Shown here: positions 39,679-47,969 of the stretch, in pieces | Numbering within the stretch: the stretch's first letter is position 1 | Layout of the letters: each line of letters opens with the position of its first letter | Origin: Superficieibacter electus | GTDB lineage: Bacteria > Pseudomonadota > Gammaproteobacteria > Enterobacterales > Enterobacteriaceae | Reading direction: 5' to 3' | Length of the DNA: 64,000 bases | NCBI RefSeq assembly: GCF_002915575.1 | Contig: NZ_PQGD01000009.1 | Coordinates: forward strand, 1-64,000 | Notes under the pieces: model-generated | Told to the model about the DNA's origin: nothing | What the model saw: the letters and a program-made list of their open reading frames with translations, nothing else | The model's database searches: none | Position numbers and translations under genes: made by a program

Positions 39679-40080
39679 ATGCAACGAATCACCATTACAC
39701 TTGATGACGATCTTCTTACTACGCTGGATGCCCTGAGTCAGCAGCGCGGTTATCACAACCGCTCCGAAGCGATCCGCGACATTCTGCGTAACACCCTGGC
39801 CCACGATCATACACAACACGCGGAACAACATGGTTACGCCGTTCTATCGTACGTTTATGAACATGAGAAGCGCGATCTTGCCAGTCGCATCGTCTCAGCG
39901 CAGCATCACCACCATGATTTATCTGTCTCCACGTTGCACGTACATATTAATCATGATGACTGTCTGGAAGTCGCGGTGCTAAAGGGCAATATGCATGAGA
40001 TCCAGCATTTTGCTGATGATGTGATCGCTCAACGCGGAGTACGTCACGGGCATTTGCAGTGTCTGACGGCGGAAGAGTGA
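39679..40080 (+). CDS. nikR: Nickel-responsive repressor NikR
   Basis: 133-residue ribbon-helix-helix regulator, E. coli length. The N-terminal RHH is [20 protein letters not shown]. The ACT-like metal domain carries the high-affinity nickel ligands His, His and Cys within [28 protein letters not shown]. It starts 10 bases after nikE and autoregulates through the operator at 34718. Confidence 0.97.
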   Translation: MQRITITLDDDLLTTLDALSQQRGYHNRSEAIRDILRNTLAHDHTQHAEQHGYAVLSYVYEHEKRDLASRIVSAQHHHHDLSVSTLHVHINHDDCLEVAVLKGNMHEIQHFADDVIAQRGVRHGHLQCLTAEE

Positions 40081-40182
40081 AAGGTATTATTAACGCCAGA
40101 ACCCTGTGTCTTGCATAAACCCTCTGGTTTTCGCCTGCTACGCTTAATGATTCGAACGATGCATAACAAGGTGGAGTGAATC

Positions 40183-40977
40183 ATGAAAATCGATTTTACG
40201 GGGAAAGTCGCGCTGGTCACGGCATCTACCGGAGGGATTGGCCTCGGGATCGCCAGAGGACTGGCGGAAAGCGGTGCAGAGGTGATCATCAACGGGCGTA
40301 GTGAAAGCAGCGTAAATCAGGGCATTCAACATCTTCAACAGGCGGTGCCGGGCGCGCAGCTTCGCGCGGCGATTGCCGATCTCAGTACCCCGGAAGGCGT
40401 GGAGACATTGCTGAAGGTTGCACCGGATGTCGATATTCTGGTCAATAACGCCGGGATTTTCGGCCCGCAGGACTTCTATTCCACCGACGATGCAACCTGG
40501 GATAACTACTGGCAAACTAATGTGATGTCCGGCGTGCGCCTGTCACGGGCGCTATTGCCTGGAATGGTACGTAAGGGCTGGGGGCGCGTTGTGTTTATCT
40601 CTTCTGAATCGGCACGCAATATTCCGGCAGATATGATCCACTATGGGGTGACGAAAACGGCGCTGCTTTCGCTGTCTCGCGGGCTGGCAAAATTTGTTGC
40701 CGGCAGCGGTGTGACGGTAAACAGCGTTCTGCCTGGGCCGACCTTATCCGATGGCTTTGCTGCCATGATGAAAGACGAGGTGGAGAAAACCGGTAAGTCA
40801 CTGGAGACAGTGGCAAAAGAGTTCGTGATGCAAAATCGCCCCAGTTCGGTGATCCAGCGCGCCGCCACGGTCGAAGAGGTGGCGAACATGGTGGTTTACG
40901 TCTGTTCAGAGCAGGCGTCGGCCACCTCCGGCGCGGCATTGCGCGTGGATGGCGGCGTCGTGGACGATATTGTTTGA
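40183..40977 (+). CDS. Short-chain dehydrogenase/reductase
   Basis: 264-residue classical SDR, NAD(P)-dependent, substrate unknown. Cofactor loop TASTGGIGLGIA, NNAG motif in ILVNNAGIFG, catalytic Ser in VFISSESA, and YGVTK giving the Tyr-x-x-x-Lys pair. Start follows GGAG by seven bases. It follows nikR but has its own 100-base upstream gap, so it is probably transcribed separately. No functional hint from neighbours. Confidence 0.82.
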   Translation: MKIDFTGKVALVTASTGGIGLGIARGLAESGAEVIINGRSESSVNQGIQHLQQAVPGAQLRAAIADLSTPEGVETLLKVAPDVDILVNNAGIFGPQDFYSTDDATWDNYWQTNVMSGVRLSRALLPGMVRKGWGRVVFISSESARNIPADMIHYGVTKTALLSLSRGLAKFVAGSGVTVNSVLPGPTLSDGFAAMMKDEVEKTGKSLETVAKEFVMQNRPSSVIQRAATVEEVANMVVYVCSEQASATSGAALRVDGGVVDDIV

Positions 40978-41009
40978 GTGGAGGCTTTTCTTGCGGCCAC
41001 GGACATCGT

Positions 41010-41121
41010 GATACCTGGCGGCGCTGCGCTTGCACAGGCCTACGAATACCGTTACCCGCCGCTTCACAGACAATGCGGTAATCAATGTAGGCCGGGCAAG
41101 GCGAAGCCGCCGCCCGGCATT
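41010..41121. repeat. REP-type inverted pair
   Basis: CCTGGCGGCGCTGCGCTTGC near 41013 and GGCCGGGCAAGGCGAAGCCG near 41091 are opposing elements of the same BIME family as at 28189. They sit between the convergent SDR gene and the YeaR-like gene. Confidence 0.7.
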
Positions 41122-41146
41122 ACGCCAAAAGTACCCTGGCACCGGT

Positions 41147-41503
41147 TTAACCCCGGTGCGTATTTACCACCTGGCCTATCCCCTTCCCTTCCAGCGCCTC
41201 ATCCGGGTCGGCAAAGAAATCGATATTGAAATAGGTGTCGTCGGTCAACAACTCAATACGATGCCAGTATTGTGGCGGACTGATACCAAAATGTCCGGCC
41301 TCAATAACCACTTCTATTTCTGCCGTGGTCTCATTCTCATTAGCAAAGCCGAAATACTTCACTGCACCCTGCATCACCGACAGGCGGCCATAGACGCCTT
41401 TTTTGGTGTTGTGGTGGGTTAACAGCGCCTGAGGCACCGACTGTTTATCCCAGAAAGGGGTGGATCGGGTGTGACGAAAATGGACAGGAATTTGAAACGC
41501 CAT
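41147..41503 (-). CDS. YeaR-like protein (DUF1971), copy 2
   Basis: 118-residue small cupin-like protein related to E. coli YeaR. MAFQIPVHFRHTRSTPFWDK matches the YeaR N terminus (IHTRSTPFWNK), and GVYGRLSVMQGAVKYFGFANE and PPQYWHRIELLTDDTYFNIDFF follow. Conserved His and Glu residues suggest a metal site. Start ATG at 41501-41503 follows GGAGG by seven bases. Last gene of a three-gene minus-strand cluster. Confidence 0.82.
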   Translation of the reverse strand: MAFQIPVHFRHTRSTPFWDKQSVPQALLTHHNTKKGVYGRLSVMQGAVKYFGFANENETTAEIEVVIEAGHFGISPPQYWHRIELLTDDTYFNIDFFADPDEALEGKGIGQVVNTHRG

Positions 41504-41527
41504 AATCAATCCTCCGTAACAGGGTTA

Positions 41528-41866
41528 TTACCAGCCGCACACATTAGTTTCTTCATCAGATTCATACCCGCGAACAATATTAATCAGATCTTTTACGCTA
41601 TCGGCCGCGGTCAACGGGTCCTGCAACTCACTCAGGCTGGAAAAGTTTTTATCCACCGAAATACCGTTATTATTATTAGTTACCGTCAGGACAAATTCGT
41701 TCGCGTTATTCTTTGCTGCTGACAGGCCAGAAGCCAGCGCCGCCACGGCCTGCACGGCAACGTCCGGGACATACAGCGACATCGGTTTCAAATAGACTTT
41801 ATTTTCAGTTTCATGATTACTGCTGTTCGTTAACGCTAAAGAATAGCCTTTATTTTCAGTGGTCAT
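41528..41866 (-). CDS. Double-YoaG protein (tandem YoaG domains)
   Basis: 112-residue protein made of two YoaG-like halves. E. coli YoaG is about 60 residues, forms a homodimer, and ends in VCGW. The first half (YSLALTNSSNHETENKVYL then MSLYVPDVAVQAVAALAS) and the second (FVLTVTNNNNGISVDKNF then PLTAADSVKDLINIVRGYES) both align with it; only the second ends in NVCGW. Start MTTENKG follows GAGG by eight bases. It lies between two YeaR-like genes, echoing the yeaR-yoaG operon of E. coli, which is nitrate-induced. Function unknown. Confidence 0.78.
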   Translation of the reverse strand: MTTENKGYSLALTNSSNHETENKVYLKPMSLYVPDVAVQAVAALASGLSAAKNNANEFVLTVTNNNNGISVDKNFSSLSELQDPLTAADSVKDLINIVRGYESDEETNVCGW

Positions 41867-41876
41867 TATGAATACC

Positions 41877-42209
41877 TCAGCCTTCAATCAAAATTTTCGG
41901 GTCAACATAAAAATCTACGCAAAATATTGTATCGTCAGTTAAGGCTTCTATATTGTGCCATTTTTCCGCCGGGAAAACGCCAAATTCGCCCGCATTGATC
42001 GTCAGGGTCTCCACCGGATCAGGACTGGTCTCATCGGCATAACCGTAATAACGAATCACGCCGCGCATAACACTTAAACGAGGATAAACGCCTTGCCGTG
42101 TCCCGGCATCAAGATGACGCTTCCAGATCGATGCAGGCGCAGTTTCATTGCTCCAGAAGGGCGTAGACCGGGTATGTACATAGTGAGCGGGTATGACGAT
42201 ACGTTGCAT
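41877..42209 (-). CDS. YeaR-like protein (DUF1971), copy 1
   Basis: 110-residue YeaR homologue, closer to E. coli YeaR than copy 2: MQRIVIPAHYVHTRSTPFWS, HLDAGTRQGVYPRLSVMRGVIRYYGYADE, FGVFPAEKWHNIEALTDDTIFCVDFYV. First gene of the cluster; its last codons overlap the ribosome-binding site of the double-YoaG gene. In E. coli YeaR responds to nitrate and nitric oxide through NarL and NsrR; I see no convincing NsrR box here. Confidence 0.84.
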   Translation of the reverse strand: MQRIVIPAHYVHTRSTPFWSNETAPASIWKRHLDAGTRQGVYPRLSVMRGVIRYYGYADETSPDPVETLTINAGEFGVFPAEKWHNIEALTDDTIFCVDFYVDPKILIEG

Positions 42210-42492
42210 ATTTCAACCTTTTGCTATTCTCCAGCTCAGCACAGAGAAAAGGAAATCATATGTTGCATATCATATACCTGTTTTTGAATTTATGTTGTGC
42301 TTTTTTTAGTGGGTATTTTAACACTGACTTTGATGGCCGCGGCAATAAATCATGACGGTTAGCAATAATAACGTCATTTCATGGCTGGCGTATGACGATT
42401 AATGAGTATGATTATTCATACTCATTAAGAGTTAATTAAAATGCAGTATATCAGATGTGCTTCAGAAATAATAAAAAGCTGACCACCTTAAA
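42210..42492. promoter_or_regulatory. AT-rich upstream region of the yeaR-like cluster
   Basis: About 280 AT-rich bases between yeaR-like copy 1 and yhiN, with the promoter for the leftward cluster. TACCCAC (minus strand, near 42309-42315) resembles a NarL heptamer. An ATGAGTATG/CATACTCAT inverted repeat near 42404-42424 could be a weak structure at the end of yhiN. No gene seen. Confidence 0.4.
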
Positions 42493-43707
42493 TTACGACG
42501 ATTTCTCAACACGTTGCGACTCAATTAATTCCTGGGCACATGCCCATGCGCTTGACCAAGCCCACTGGAAGTTATAGCCACCCAGCCAGCCGGTCACATC
42601 CATCACTTCGCCAATAAAATAAAGACCCGGCACATTGCGCGCCTCCATCGTCCGGGAGGAAAGCTCACGCGTGTCGACGCCGCCGAGCGTCACTTCTGCG
42701 GTGCGATAACCCTCTGTCCCGTTAGGCTGCACGCGCCACGCGGTAAGCGTCTCTACCAGCGCCTGCTGTTCACGCGCATTGAGTTGCTTAAGCGTAACGT
42801 CAGGAATTTGCCCTAACTGTTGTAAACACTCCACCAGTCGCTTAGGGAGTTGCTGCGCGAGTGTATTTTTCAGGCTCTGATTAGGATGTGCCGTCCGCTG
42901 CTCATTCAGAAAACTCTCCGGATCGCTATCCGGTAGCAAGTTAATAGTCACAAACTCACCGGGTTGCCAATAGCTGGAAATTTGCAGTACCGCCGGTCCG
43001 GACAGCCCACGATGGGTAAATAGCAGGCTTTCGCGAAACACCGTGCCATCTTGCGCTGTAATTACCGATGGTACAGAAACGCCGGAGAGAGTCTGTAGCG
43101 GCTCCAGTAACGGTTTATGCAACGTAAAGGGAACCAGCCCGGCACGGGTTGGCAGGACGTTCAGGCCAAACTGCTCAGCGATTTTATAGCCGAAAGGCGA
43201 AGCGCCCAGCCCTGGCATAGAAAGACCGCCACTGGCGATAACCAGTTTTGTGGTCGTCACTGTCGCGCCGTTAAGTTGCACAATATACTCGTCGTGCTGG
43301 CGTTCAACACTCAGCACGTCGCTGCGCAGGCGGAGTGATACCTGCCCTTTTTCACATTCTTTCACCAGCATATCGACAATCTGCTGGGCAGAATCATCGC
43401 AAAACAGCTGGCCGAGCGCCTTTTCATGCCAGGCGATACCGTATTTACCGACCAGATCAATAAAATCCCATTGCGTATAGCGCGCCAGCGCTGATTTGCA
43501 AAAGTGCGGGTTTTGACTCAAGTAAGCTGCAGGCTCGACGTAGAGGTTAGTAAAGTTACAGCGTCCGCCACCCGACATCAAAATTTTGCGGCCTGGTTTT
43601 TTGCCGTTATCAATCAGCAGTACGCGGCTTCCGGCCTGGCCCGCCATGGCCGCACAAAACATTCCGGCGGCACCCGCACCGATAACAATGGCATCAAACC
43701 TTTCCAC
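42493..43707 (-). CDS. yhiN: Flavoprotein YhiN (HI0933 family)
   Basis: 404-residue predicted FAD-dependent oxidoreductase of the HI0933/BaiN family; role unproven. N-terminal FAD motif IVIGAGAAGMFCAAMAGQAGSRVLLID, then GGRCNFTN, and the C-terminal GLYFIGEVMDVTGWLGGYNFQWAWSSA. It begins with GTG at 43705-43707 (MERFDAI), as the E. coli alignment requires, eight bases after AGGA. Divergent from pitA. Confidence 0.93.
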   Translation of the reverse strand: MERFDAIVIGAGAAGMFCAAMAGQAGSRVLLIDNGKKPGRKILMSGGGRCNFTNLYVEPAAYLSQNPHFCKSALARYTQWDFIDLVGKYGIAWHEKALGQLFCDDSAQQIVDMLVKECEKGQVSLRLRSDVLSVERQHDEYIVQLNGATVTTTKLVIASGGLSMPGLGASPFGYKIAEQFGLNVLPTRAGLVPFTLHKPLLEPLQTLSGVSVPSVITAQDGTVFRESLLFTHRGLSGPAVLQISSYWQPGEFVTINLLPDSDPESFLNEQRTAHPNQSLKNTLAQQLPKRLVECLQQLGQIPDVTLKQLNAREQQALVETLTAWRVQPNGTEGYRTAEVTLGGVDTRELSSRTMEARNVPGLYFIGEVMDVTGWLGGYNFQWAWSSAWACAQELIESQRVEKSS

Positions 43708-43937
43708 AGCAGTTTCCTCTCACAAAACAGGGCGTGAATTGTAAAGATTACCCGCTGGTCGCACCAGCTCTAAAATTGATTGCGTGAATCATTTCATTGA
43801 AATCTATAAGATAAATATCTGGCACGATTCGACAAAGCACGACTAATATCAAAAAAAGGCTATATTTCACTTTGCCCGCGCCGCTAAAGTCACTGATAAT
43901 GCGCCGCGTTCATGTCCTCAAAATGGCGTAACGTCCT

Positions 43938-45434
43938 ATGCTACATTTGTTTGCTGGCCTCGACTTCCATACTGGCCTTTTATTATTGCTTGCTCTGGTT
44001 TTTGTGCTGTTTTATGAAGCTATCAATGGCTTTCATGACACTGCAAATGCGGTTGCGACCGTGATTTACACCCGGGCCATGCGCTCGCAACTTGCGGTGG
44101 TCATGGCTGCGGTATTTAACTTTTTTGGCGTTCTGCTCGGCGGATTGAGCGTAGCCTATGCCATTGTGCATATGTTACCGACCGATCTGCTGCTGAATGT
44201 CAGCTCCGCTCATGGCCTGGCGATGGTCTTCTCCATGCTGCTGGCGGCGATCATCTGGAACCTCGGCACCTGGTATTTTGGTCTGCCAGCGTCCAGTTCT
44301 CATACCCTGATTGGCGCAATCATCGGTATTGGTTTAACCAATGCATTGATGAGCGGTACGTCAGTGGTAGATGCGCTGAACATTCCCAAAGTTATCAACA
44401 TCTTTGCTTCGCTGATCGTCTCTCCCATCGTGGGTCTGATCTTCGCTGGCGGGCTGGTGTTTATTTTGCGCCGCTACTGGAGCGGCACCAAAAAACGCGC
44501 CCGTATCCACCTGACCCCAGCAGAGCGTGAAAAGAAAGACGGTAAGAAAAAGCCGCCGTTCTGGACACGTATCGCGCTGATTCTTTCCGCCATTGGCGTG
44601 AGTTTTTCTCACGGGGCCAATGATGGTCAGAAAGGGATCGGCCTGATTATGCTGGTACTGATTGGCGTGGCACCTGCGGGTTTCGTGGTAAACATGAATG
44701 CCTCCGGCTACGACATTACCCGTACTCGCGACGCGATTAATAACGTAGAAGTCTATTTCCAGCAGCATCCGGACTTCCTGCAAAAAGCGATCGCAAAAGA
44801 GCCGGTCATTCCGACGCCTGAACAGACTGGCACCGGCCCGGCTGAGTTTCATTGCCATCCAGGGCTTGCGATTAACGCTCTGAATCGCGCGAAAACCATG
44901 CTGGCTGATATTGATAACTACGACAAGCTTCCGGTAGAACAGCGCAGCCAGCTGCGTCGTATCATGCTGTGTATCGCTGATACCACCGATAAAGTCGCGA
45001 AGATGCCGGACGTCAGCGCTGACGATCAGCGTCTGCTGAAAAAACTGAAAGGCGATATGCTCAGCACAATCGAGTATGCCCCTATCTGGATCATCATGGC
45101 CGTCGCGCTGGCGCTGGGCATCGGTACGATGATTGGCTGGCGTCGTGTTGCCACCACTATCGGTGAAAAAATCGGTAAAAAAGGCATGACCTACGCACAG
45201 GGGATGTCCGCCCAGATGACGGCCGCGGTCTCCATTGGCCTTGCCAGTTATACCGGGATGCCGGTATCAACGACGCATGTACTTTCATCTTCAGTGGCAG
45301 GAACGATGATCGTTGATGGTGGCGGTTTGCAACGCAAAACCGTGACCAGCATACTGATGGCGTGGGTGTTTACTCTTCCCGCCTCGATCCTGCTATCAGG
45401 TATCCTGTACTGGCTGGCATTGCTTATTGTTTAA
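43938..45434 (+). CDS. pitA: Low-affinity inorganic phosphate transporter PitA
   Basis: 498-residue proton-coupled transporter of metal-phosphate complexes (E. coli 499). Two duplicated Pit signatures: [18 protein letters not shown] near the N terminus and [12 protein letters not shown] near the middle, plus [12 protein letters not shown] and [13 protein letters not shown]. About ten TM helices with a large cytoplasmic loop. Ends at a strong terminator shared with uspB. Confidence 0.97.
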   Translation: MLHLFAGLDFHTGLLLLLALVFVLFYEAINGFHDTANAVATVIYTRAMRSQLAVVMAAVFNFFGVLLGGLSVAYAIVHMLPTDLLLNVSSAHGLAMVFSMLLAAIIWNLGTWYFGLPASSSHTLIGAIIGIGLTNALMSGTSVVDALNIPKVINIFASLIVSPIVGLIFAGGLVFILRRYWSGTKKRARIHLTPAEREKKDGKKKPPFWTRIALILSAIGVSFSHGANDGQKGIGLIMLVLIGVAPAGFVVNMNASGYDITRTRDAINNVEVYFQQHPDFLQKAIAKEPVIPTPEQTGTGPAEFHCHPGLAINALNRAKTMLADIDNYDKLPVEQRSQLRRIMLCIADTTDKVAKMPDVSADDQRLLKKLKGDMLSTIEYAPIWIIMAVALALGIGTMIGWRRVATTIGEKIGKKGMTYAQGMSAQMTAAVSIGLASYTGMPVSTTHVLSSSVAGTMIVDGGGLQRKTVTSILMAWVFTLPASILLSGILYWLALLIV

Positions 45435-45454
45435 CCGTGAGTCTGACACTCTGT

Positions 45455-45487
45455 AAAAGCGGGCCAGGAAACTGGCCCGCTTTTTTT
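45455..45487. terminator. Bidirectional terminator, pitA/uspB
   Basis: AAAAGCGGGCCAG-GAAA-CTGGCCCGCTTTTTTT: an A-run, GC-rich stem, tetraloop and T-run in both orientations, between convergent pitA and uspB. Confidence 0.95.
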
Positions 45488-45821
45488 AGTGCCAAATCAT
45501 CAGTCCAACTAAGCTTACGACGACCAGACCGCACAGGAAACTGGTCAAAATGAATTGCCCACGCACGCGCTCACAGCGGCGAATAAACTCATCATCATGA
45601 TGATCGAGGTAGCGTTGGGCATAGATATACCATACCAGGCGTACCTGCTTGCCGGGCTGACCGTGAGAGGTAAAGAAACCGCCACCATCAACATACTGAT
45701 AAAGCAAAGGGTCACAACCGCGTAGTACCACTAACAGCGCACGCAGGGATGAAAAATAACGTGCCATGTTAACAACACAAACAACACATAAAGCCCAAAA
45801 AAGCGCGATGGTGCTGATCAT
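45486..45821 (-). CDS. uspB: Universal stress protein B
   Basis: 111-residue inner-membrane protein, E. coli length, needed for ethanol tolerance in stationary phase. Two TM helices: N-terminal [22 protein letters not shown] and C-terminal [21 protein letters not shown]. Start MISTIALF; the longer frame upstream is not conserved. Divergent from uspA; sigma-S control is known in E. coli. Confidence 0.95.
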   Translation of the reverse strand: MISTIALFWALCVVCVVNMARYFSSLRALLVVLRGCDPLLYQYVDGGGFFTSHGQPGKQVRLVWYIYAQRYLDHHDDEFIRRCERVRGQFILTSFLCGLVVVSLVGLMIWH

Positions 45822-46215
45822 ACCGCCTCCCCGGCAATTACCCACTGCTCTGGCCTGCGGGTAACCGCTCCCCAACATACGACAACGAGTTCATTGAAAG
45901 AGTGAGAAACCGATCACGTTTATTTATCCGACCGGCTCATTAAATAGTGTAGGAGATCAGTTAATTTTTTTACCAGAAGGTTAATCATTATCAATACAAT
46001 TGTCTGATAGTTTTGTTCAACTTTGCTTTGAAGCAGTGACATTGACGAAGGACCTGGCGCGCTATAAGGTAGGATCATCTTCTACGCCAGGCTTCTTAAG
46101 GCAGGGCTGATACATCCCGCGCGTGTAGTACGCAGGACGCGGAAAATGCGACAGTCACTTATCACAGGCTGTCAGGCCCACTGGTCATCGACAACTTATG
46201 GAAGGAGTAACAACT
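45822..46215. promoter_or_regulatory. uspB-uspA divergent intergenic region
   Basis: 394 bases holding both promoters. No protein-coding potential. TGAGAAACCGATCACG near 45902 is a degenerate CRP-like sequence. A TTGACGAAGG...TAAGGT stretch (46043-46072) resembles the uspA promoter (-35 TTGACG). GGAAGGAGT provides the uspA ribosome-binding site. Confidence 0.5.
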
Positions 46216-46653
46216 ATGGCTTATAAACATATTCTCATCGCGGTTGACCTGTCACCAGAGAGCAAAGTACTGGTAGACAAAGCGGTATCGATGGCGCGTC
46301 CCTACGATGCGAAAATTTCCCTGATTCACGTTGATGTTAACTATTCCGATCTCTATACCGGCCTGATTGATGTCAACCTGGGCGACATGCAAAAACGCAT
46401 TTCTGAAGAAACCCATCATGCGTTGAGCGAACTCTCTACCAATGCGGGCTATCCTATTACCGAAACGCTCAGTGGTAGCGGTGATCTGGGTCAGGTGCTG
46501 GTTGATGCCATTAAAAAATATGATATGGACCTGGTGGTATGTGGCCATCATCAGGATTTCTGGAGCAAACTAATGTCCTCTGCCCGCCAGCTGATTAATA
46601 CTGTGCATGTCGATATGCTGATCGTCCCGTTGCGTGACGAAGAAGACGAATAA
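46216..46653 (+). CDS. uspA: Universal stress protein A
   Basis: 145-residue cytoplasmic UspA, near-identical to E. coli (144). [27 protein letters not shown] is the typical start; UspA itself lacks the ATP-binding G-x2-G-x9-G(S/T) loop, as here ([22 protein letters not shown]). GAAGGAG lies 10 bases upstream of the ATG. Terminator follows at 46669. Confidence 0.97.
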   Translation: MAYKHILIAVDLSPESKVLVDKAVSMARPYDAKISLIHVDVNYSDLYTGLIDVNLGDMQKRISEETHHALSELSTNAGYPITETLSGSGDLGQVLVDAIKKYDMDLVVCGHHQDFWSKLMSSARQLINTVHVDMLIVPLRDEEDE

Positions 46654-46668
46654 ACCCACTTTCCCTGT

Positions 46669-46698
46669 AAAAAACTGCGGCTGGTCCGCAGTTTTTTT
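46669..46698 (+). terminator. uspA terminator
   Basis: AAAAAACTGCGG-CTGG-TCCGCAGTTTTTTT, 15 bases beyond the uspA stop; strong rho-independent terminator. Confidence 0.95.
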
Positions 46699-47128
46699 AT
46701 GCCTGCCTGCCTGCAAATTATTCTCTGGGGCGCTCGCTCTTCTGTTAGCCGTCTGACACTTACGTTATTCATCCCACCATTAATTAACAATTATTAAACG
46801 CAATAGAAACCCAATAATGCGCATAAATGCATTAATGATATTAATAAACGCATTAACGCGCACTCTTAATTGGTTGATTAATCGCCACACAAGAAATGCG
46901 ATCCTCTACGCAAAATAAATACAAAAATGTAATTATATGATTTATATGCATAAATAAATTTATGATGTGATTCACTTCGCATATTGCGCGTATCGTCGTA
47001 GTCAATGCGTTTTTCTGCGCATAAATTACAAACGCGCACAAAAACGCATTTATTCCTGATAAACATGCAATGTTACGTACCCACGCCTTTGCATGTGCAA
47101 ACCAACGTAAAAAAGTGAGAGAACAAAA
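46699..47128 (+). promoter_or_regulatory. Promoter and operator region of the hexitol-type PTS operon
   Basis: About 430 AT-rich bases without genes. A CRP-like site TGTGATTCACTTCGCA lies at 46966-46981. Repeated operator-like words occur: TGCGCATAAATGCATTA (46818-46834), its inverted partner TGCGCGTTAATGCGTTT on the minus strand (46846-46862), and TGCGCATAAATTACAAA (47016-47032) overlapping an inverted TGCGCGTTT (47030-47038). AACGCATTT (47042-47050) is a further half. A similar element, TGCGCAAAACAATGCATT, lies at 54201-54218 before the convergent operon. The DeoR-type regulator at 49890 is the obvious candidate binder. Confidence 0.65.
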
Positions 47129-47938
47129 ATGGATCAAGCAACGAAGTGGTTGGATCTTTCCGGAAAAGTGGTGATTGTGACCGGTGGCAGCATGGGTCTT
47201 GGTGAGAAGATGGTTGAAAACCTGCATGCCAATGGCGCAAAGGTAGTGTATGCCGACCTCGCCCCCAACGCCGCATTTAGTCAAATCGATGGCATCACCT
47301 ACATCAAATGCGATGTAACTAAAAAGGCAGAAGTAGAGCAACTGACTGCGACTGTGGTTGAGAAGTTTGGCCATATCGACGGGCTGGTCAACAACGCAGG
47401 CGTCAGCCGCCCGCGCCTGCTGGTCGATGTCTTCAAACAAAAACCGGAGTATGAACTGAGCGAAGATGACTTCGACTTTATGGTCAATGTTAACCAGAAA
47501 GCGGTTTATCTGGTCTCTCAGGCCGTCGCACGTCAGATGGTTGAACAAGAATCCGGGGTCATTATCAACATGACCTCCGAAGCGGGTGTTCAGGGTTCAC
47601 GTGGTCAAAGCTGTTATTCCGCGACCAAAGCCGCCGTCAACGCGTTTACCTTCGCCTGGGCAAAAGAACTGGGGCCGTACAACATTCGTATCGTCAGTGT
47701 TGAACCGGGCATTAACGTCCCTACCCCAATGAACAGTGAAGCAAATTTCCGTGCCCTGGCTTATACGCGCGGCACCGATCCTTCCCACGTCCATAAAGAT
47801 TACAAGGGCATTATTCCCCTTGGACGCCCTGGCAAACTGGAAGAAATTGCCGATCTTATTTCTTACCTGATCTCAGATCGTTCTTCTTACATCACAGGCT
47901 CCGTCATCAATATTACTGGCGGTAAATCACATCATTAA
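47129..47938 (+). CDS. SorD-like sorbitol-6-phosphate 2-dehydrogenase (SDR)
   Basis: 269-residue SDR closely resembling SorD of the L-sorbose operon, which oxidises D-glucitol 6-phosphate to fructose 6-phosphate with NAD. Cofactor motif TGGSMGLGEKM, VNNAGVSRPRLLVD (shared with SorD), NMTSEAGVQGSRGQSCYSATKAA (catalytic Ser, Tyr-x3-Lys; SorD has the same GQSCYAATKAA) and ITGSVINITGGK. First gene of the operon. Because the neighbouring permease and dehydrogenase are not SorABFM/SorE, the substrate may be a different hexitol phosphate. Confidence 0.83.
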   Translation: MDQATKWLDLSGKVVIVTGGSMGLGEKMVENLHANGAKVVYADLAPNAAFSQIDGITYIKCDVTKKAEVEQLTATVVEKFGHIDGLVNNAGVSRPRLLVDVFKQKPEYELSEDDFDFMVNVNQKAVYLVSQAVARQMVEQESGVIINMTSEAGVQGSRGQSCYSATKAAVNAFTFAWAKELGPYNIRIVSVEPGINVPTPMNSEANFRALAYTRGTDPSHVHKDYKGIIPLGRPGKLEEIADLISYLISDRSSYITGSVINITGGKSHH

Positions 47939-47969
47939 TCATTCATCATCATAAGAAATGGAGCCGACC

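Noticed and set aside
46853-47548. 231-codon leftward frame covering the PTS promoter and the SorD-like gene start
   Set aside because: It overlaps a well-supported gene and an AT-rich control region; no family resemblance.
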